This document shows, in pieces, positions 25,995 through 26,145 of a stretch of 26,145 nt of DNA. The stretch is from a virus. The notes under the pieces were generated by a model that had not been told where the DNA came from, did no database searches, and saw nothing but the letters and a program-made list of their open reading frames with translations. Numbering within the stretch: the first letter of the stretch is position 1; the number at the start of each line of letters is the position of its first letter. Made by a program: the position numbers and the translations under genes. The stretch lies in the IMG/VR virus record IMGVR_UViG_3300040801_002960, positions 1 to 26,145 of that record. One strand, 5' to 3'.

Positions 25995-26145
25995 GCCGTA
26001 CCATCTCAGAAAACACAGAGTACGCCCTCCAAAGCATCTTCGAGCAAGCCGCCGAAGCCGAAAGCGGAGTAATCCTCTATCCGTGTCAGCCGAGCCGCGC
26101 CATCTATCTCTATAACATGGCAGTAGCTCTCCGCGTAGAGAGCAC
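25991..26145 (+). CDS. Gene truncated by the window edge, 51+ aa seen
   Basis: ATG 25991 overlaps the helicase stop (ATGA) after GAGGAAA. The visible 51 residues are helical and acidic at first (SENTEYALQSIFEQAAEAES), then a beta-like piece (GVILYPCQPSRAIYLYN). The spacing and ATGA junction indicate co-translation with the helicase, so a replication or recombination partner is a reasonable guess. The frame is still open at the window end. Confidence 0.6.
   Translation, partial: MSRTISENTEYALQSIFEQAAEAESGVILYPCQPSRAIYLYNMAVALRVES

Overview
The window is a segment of a tailed double-stranded DNA phage genome (Caudoviricetes), probably with a short tail, infecting a Gram-negative, fairly GC-rich bacterium. 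The support is a leftward block carrying, in transcription order, a PD-(D/E)XK nuclease, small and large terminase subunits, a portal of about 719 residues, a scaffold, an N4-gp56-type major capsid protein, decoration proteins, a head-tail adaptor and tail fibre genes. No tape-measure or tail-tube gene is visible between the adaptor and the fibres. No integrase, repressor, transposase, rRNA, tRNA or CRISPR array was seen. Host and lifestyle are inference.

Layout. (1) 1-14647, minus strand: packaging, head, connector and tail module, then a membrane-anchored coiled-coil protein and an exported fibronectin-III-like protein at the left end (possible lysis or envelope functions). Genes are packed with ATGA, TAATG or TAGATG junctions, so this looks like one long operon read from about 14935. 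(2) 14648-15335: divergent control region with three imperfect tandem copies of a GGTCTCAAAA-type operator around a leftward promoter, a C10 tract and a rightward leader hairpin. (3) 15336-16131: two small unknown genes, each closed by a strong intrinsic terminator. (4) 16132-16800: 669 bp without a gene but rich in repeats, with an A+T palindrome, CCATATGG palindromes and two promoters; this is the best origin-of-replication or control-locus candidate. (5) 16801-20308: early genes of unknown function, separated by long gaps that carry two families of hairpin elements with compensatory base changes and short AGCACAGAG-like repeats; one gene encodes an exported Ser/Asn-rich protein. (6) 20309-20507: a strongly structured leader that can fold into an H-type pseudoknot plus a long stem, directly before a very A+T-rich gene that looks foreign. 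(7) 20834-22901: a tightly overlapping run of mini-genes, including a 37-residue membrane protein, a coiled-coil protein and Cys-rich proteins. (8) 22908-26145: an amidase-type endolysin, two unknown proteins, a Cys-rich protein, a compact UvrD/Rep-type helicase, and a gene cut by the window edge.

How it works together: the leftward operon builds the virion (terminase loads DNA through the portal into an N4-gp56-type capsid shaped by the scaffold; the adaptor and fibres complete the tail), while the rightward operon supplies early host-interaction proteins, replication functions (helicase) and an endolysin. The most unusual contents are the non-coding structures of the rightward arm and the BspA-like (DUF285, PARCEL-type) repeat tract in the putative tail fibre. 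All family calls come from reading the sequence; no database search was run.
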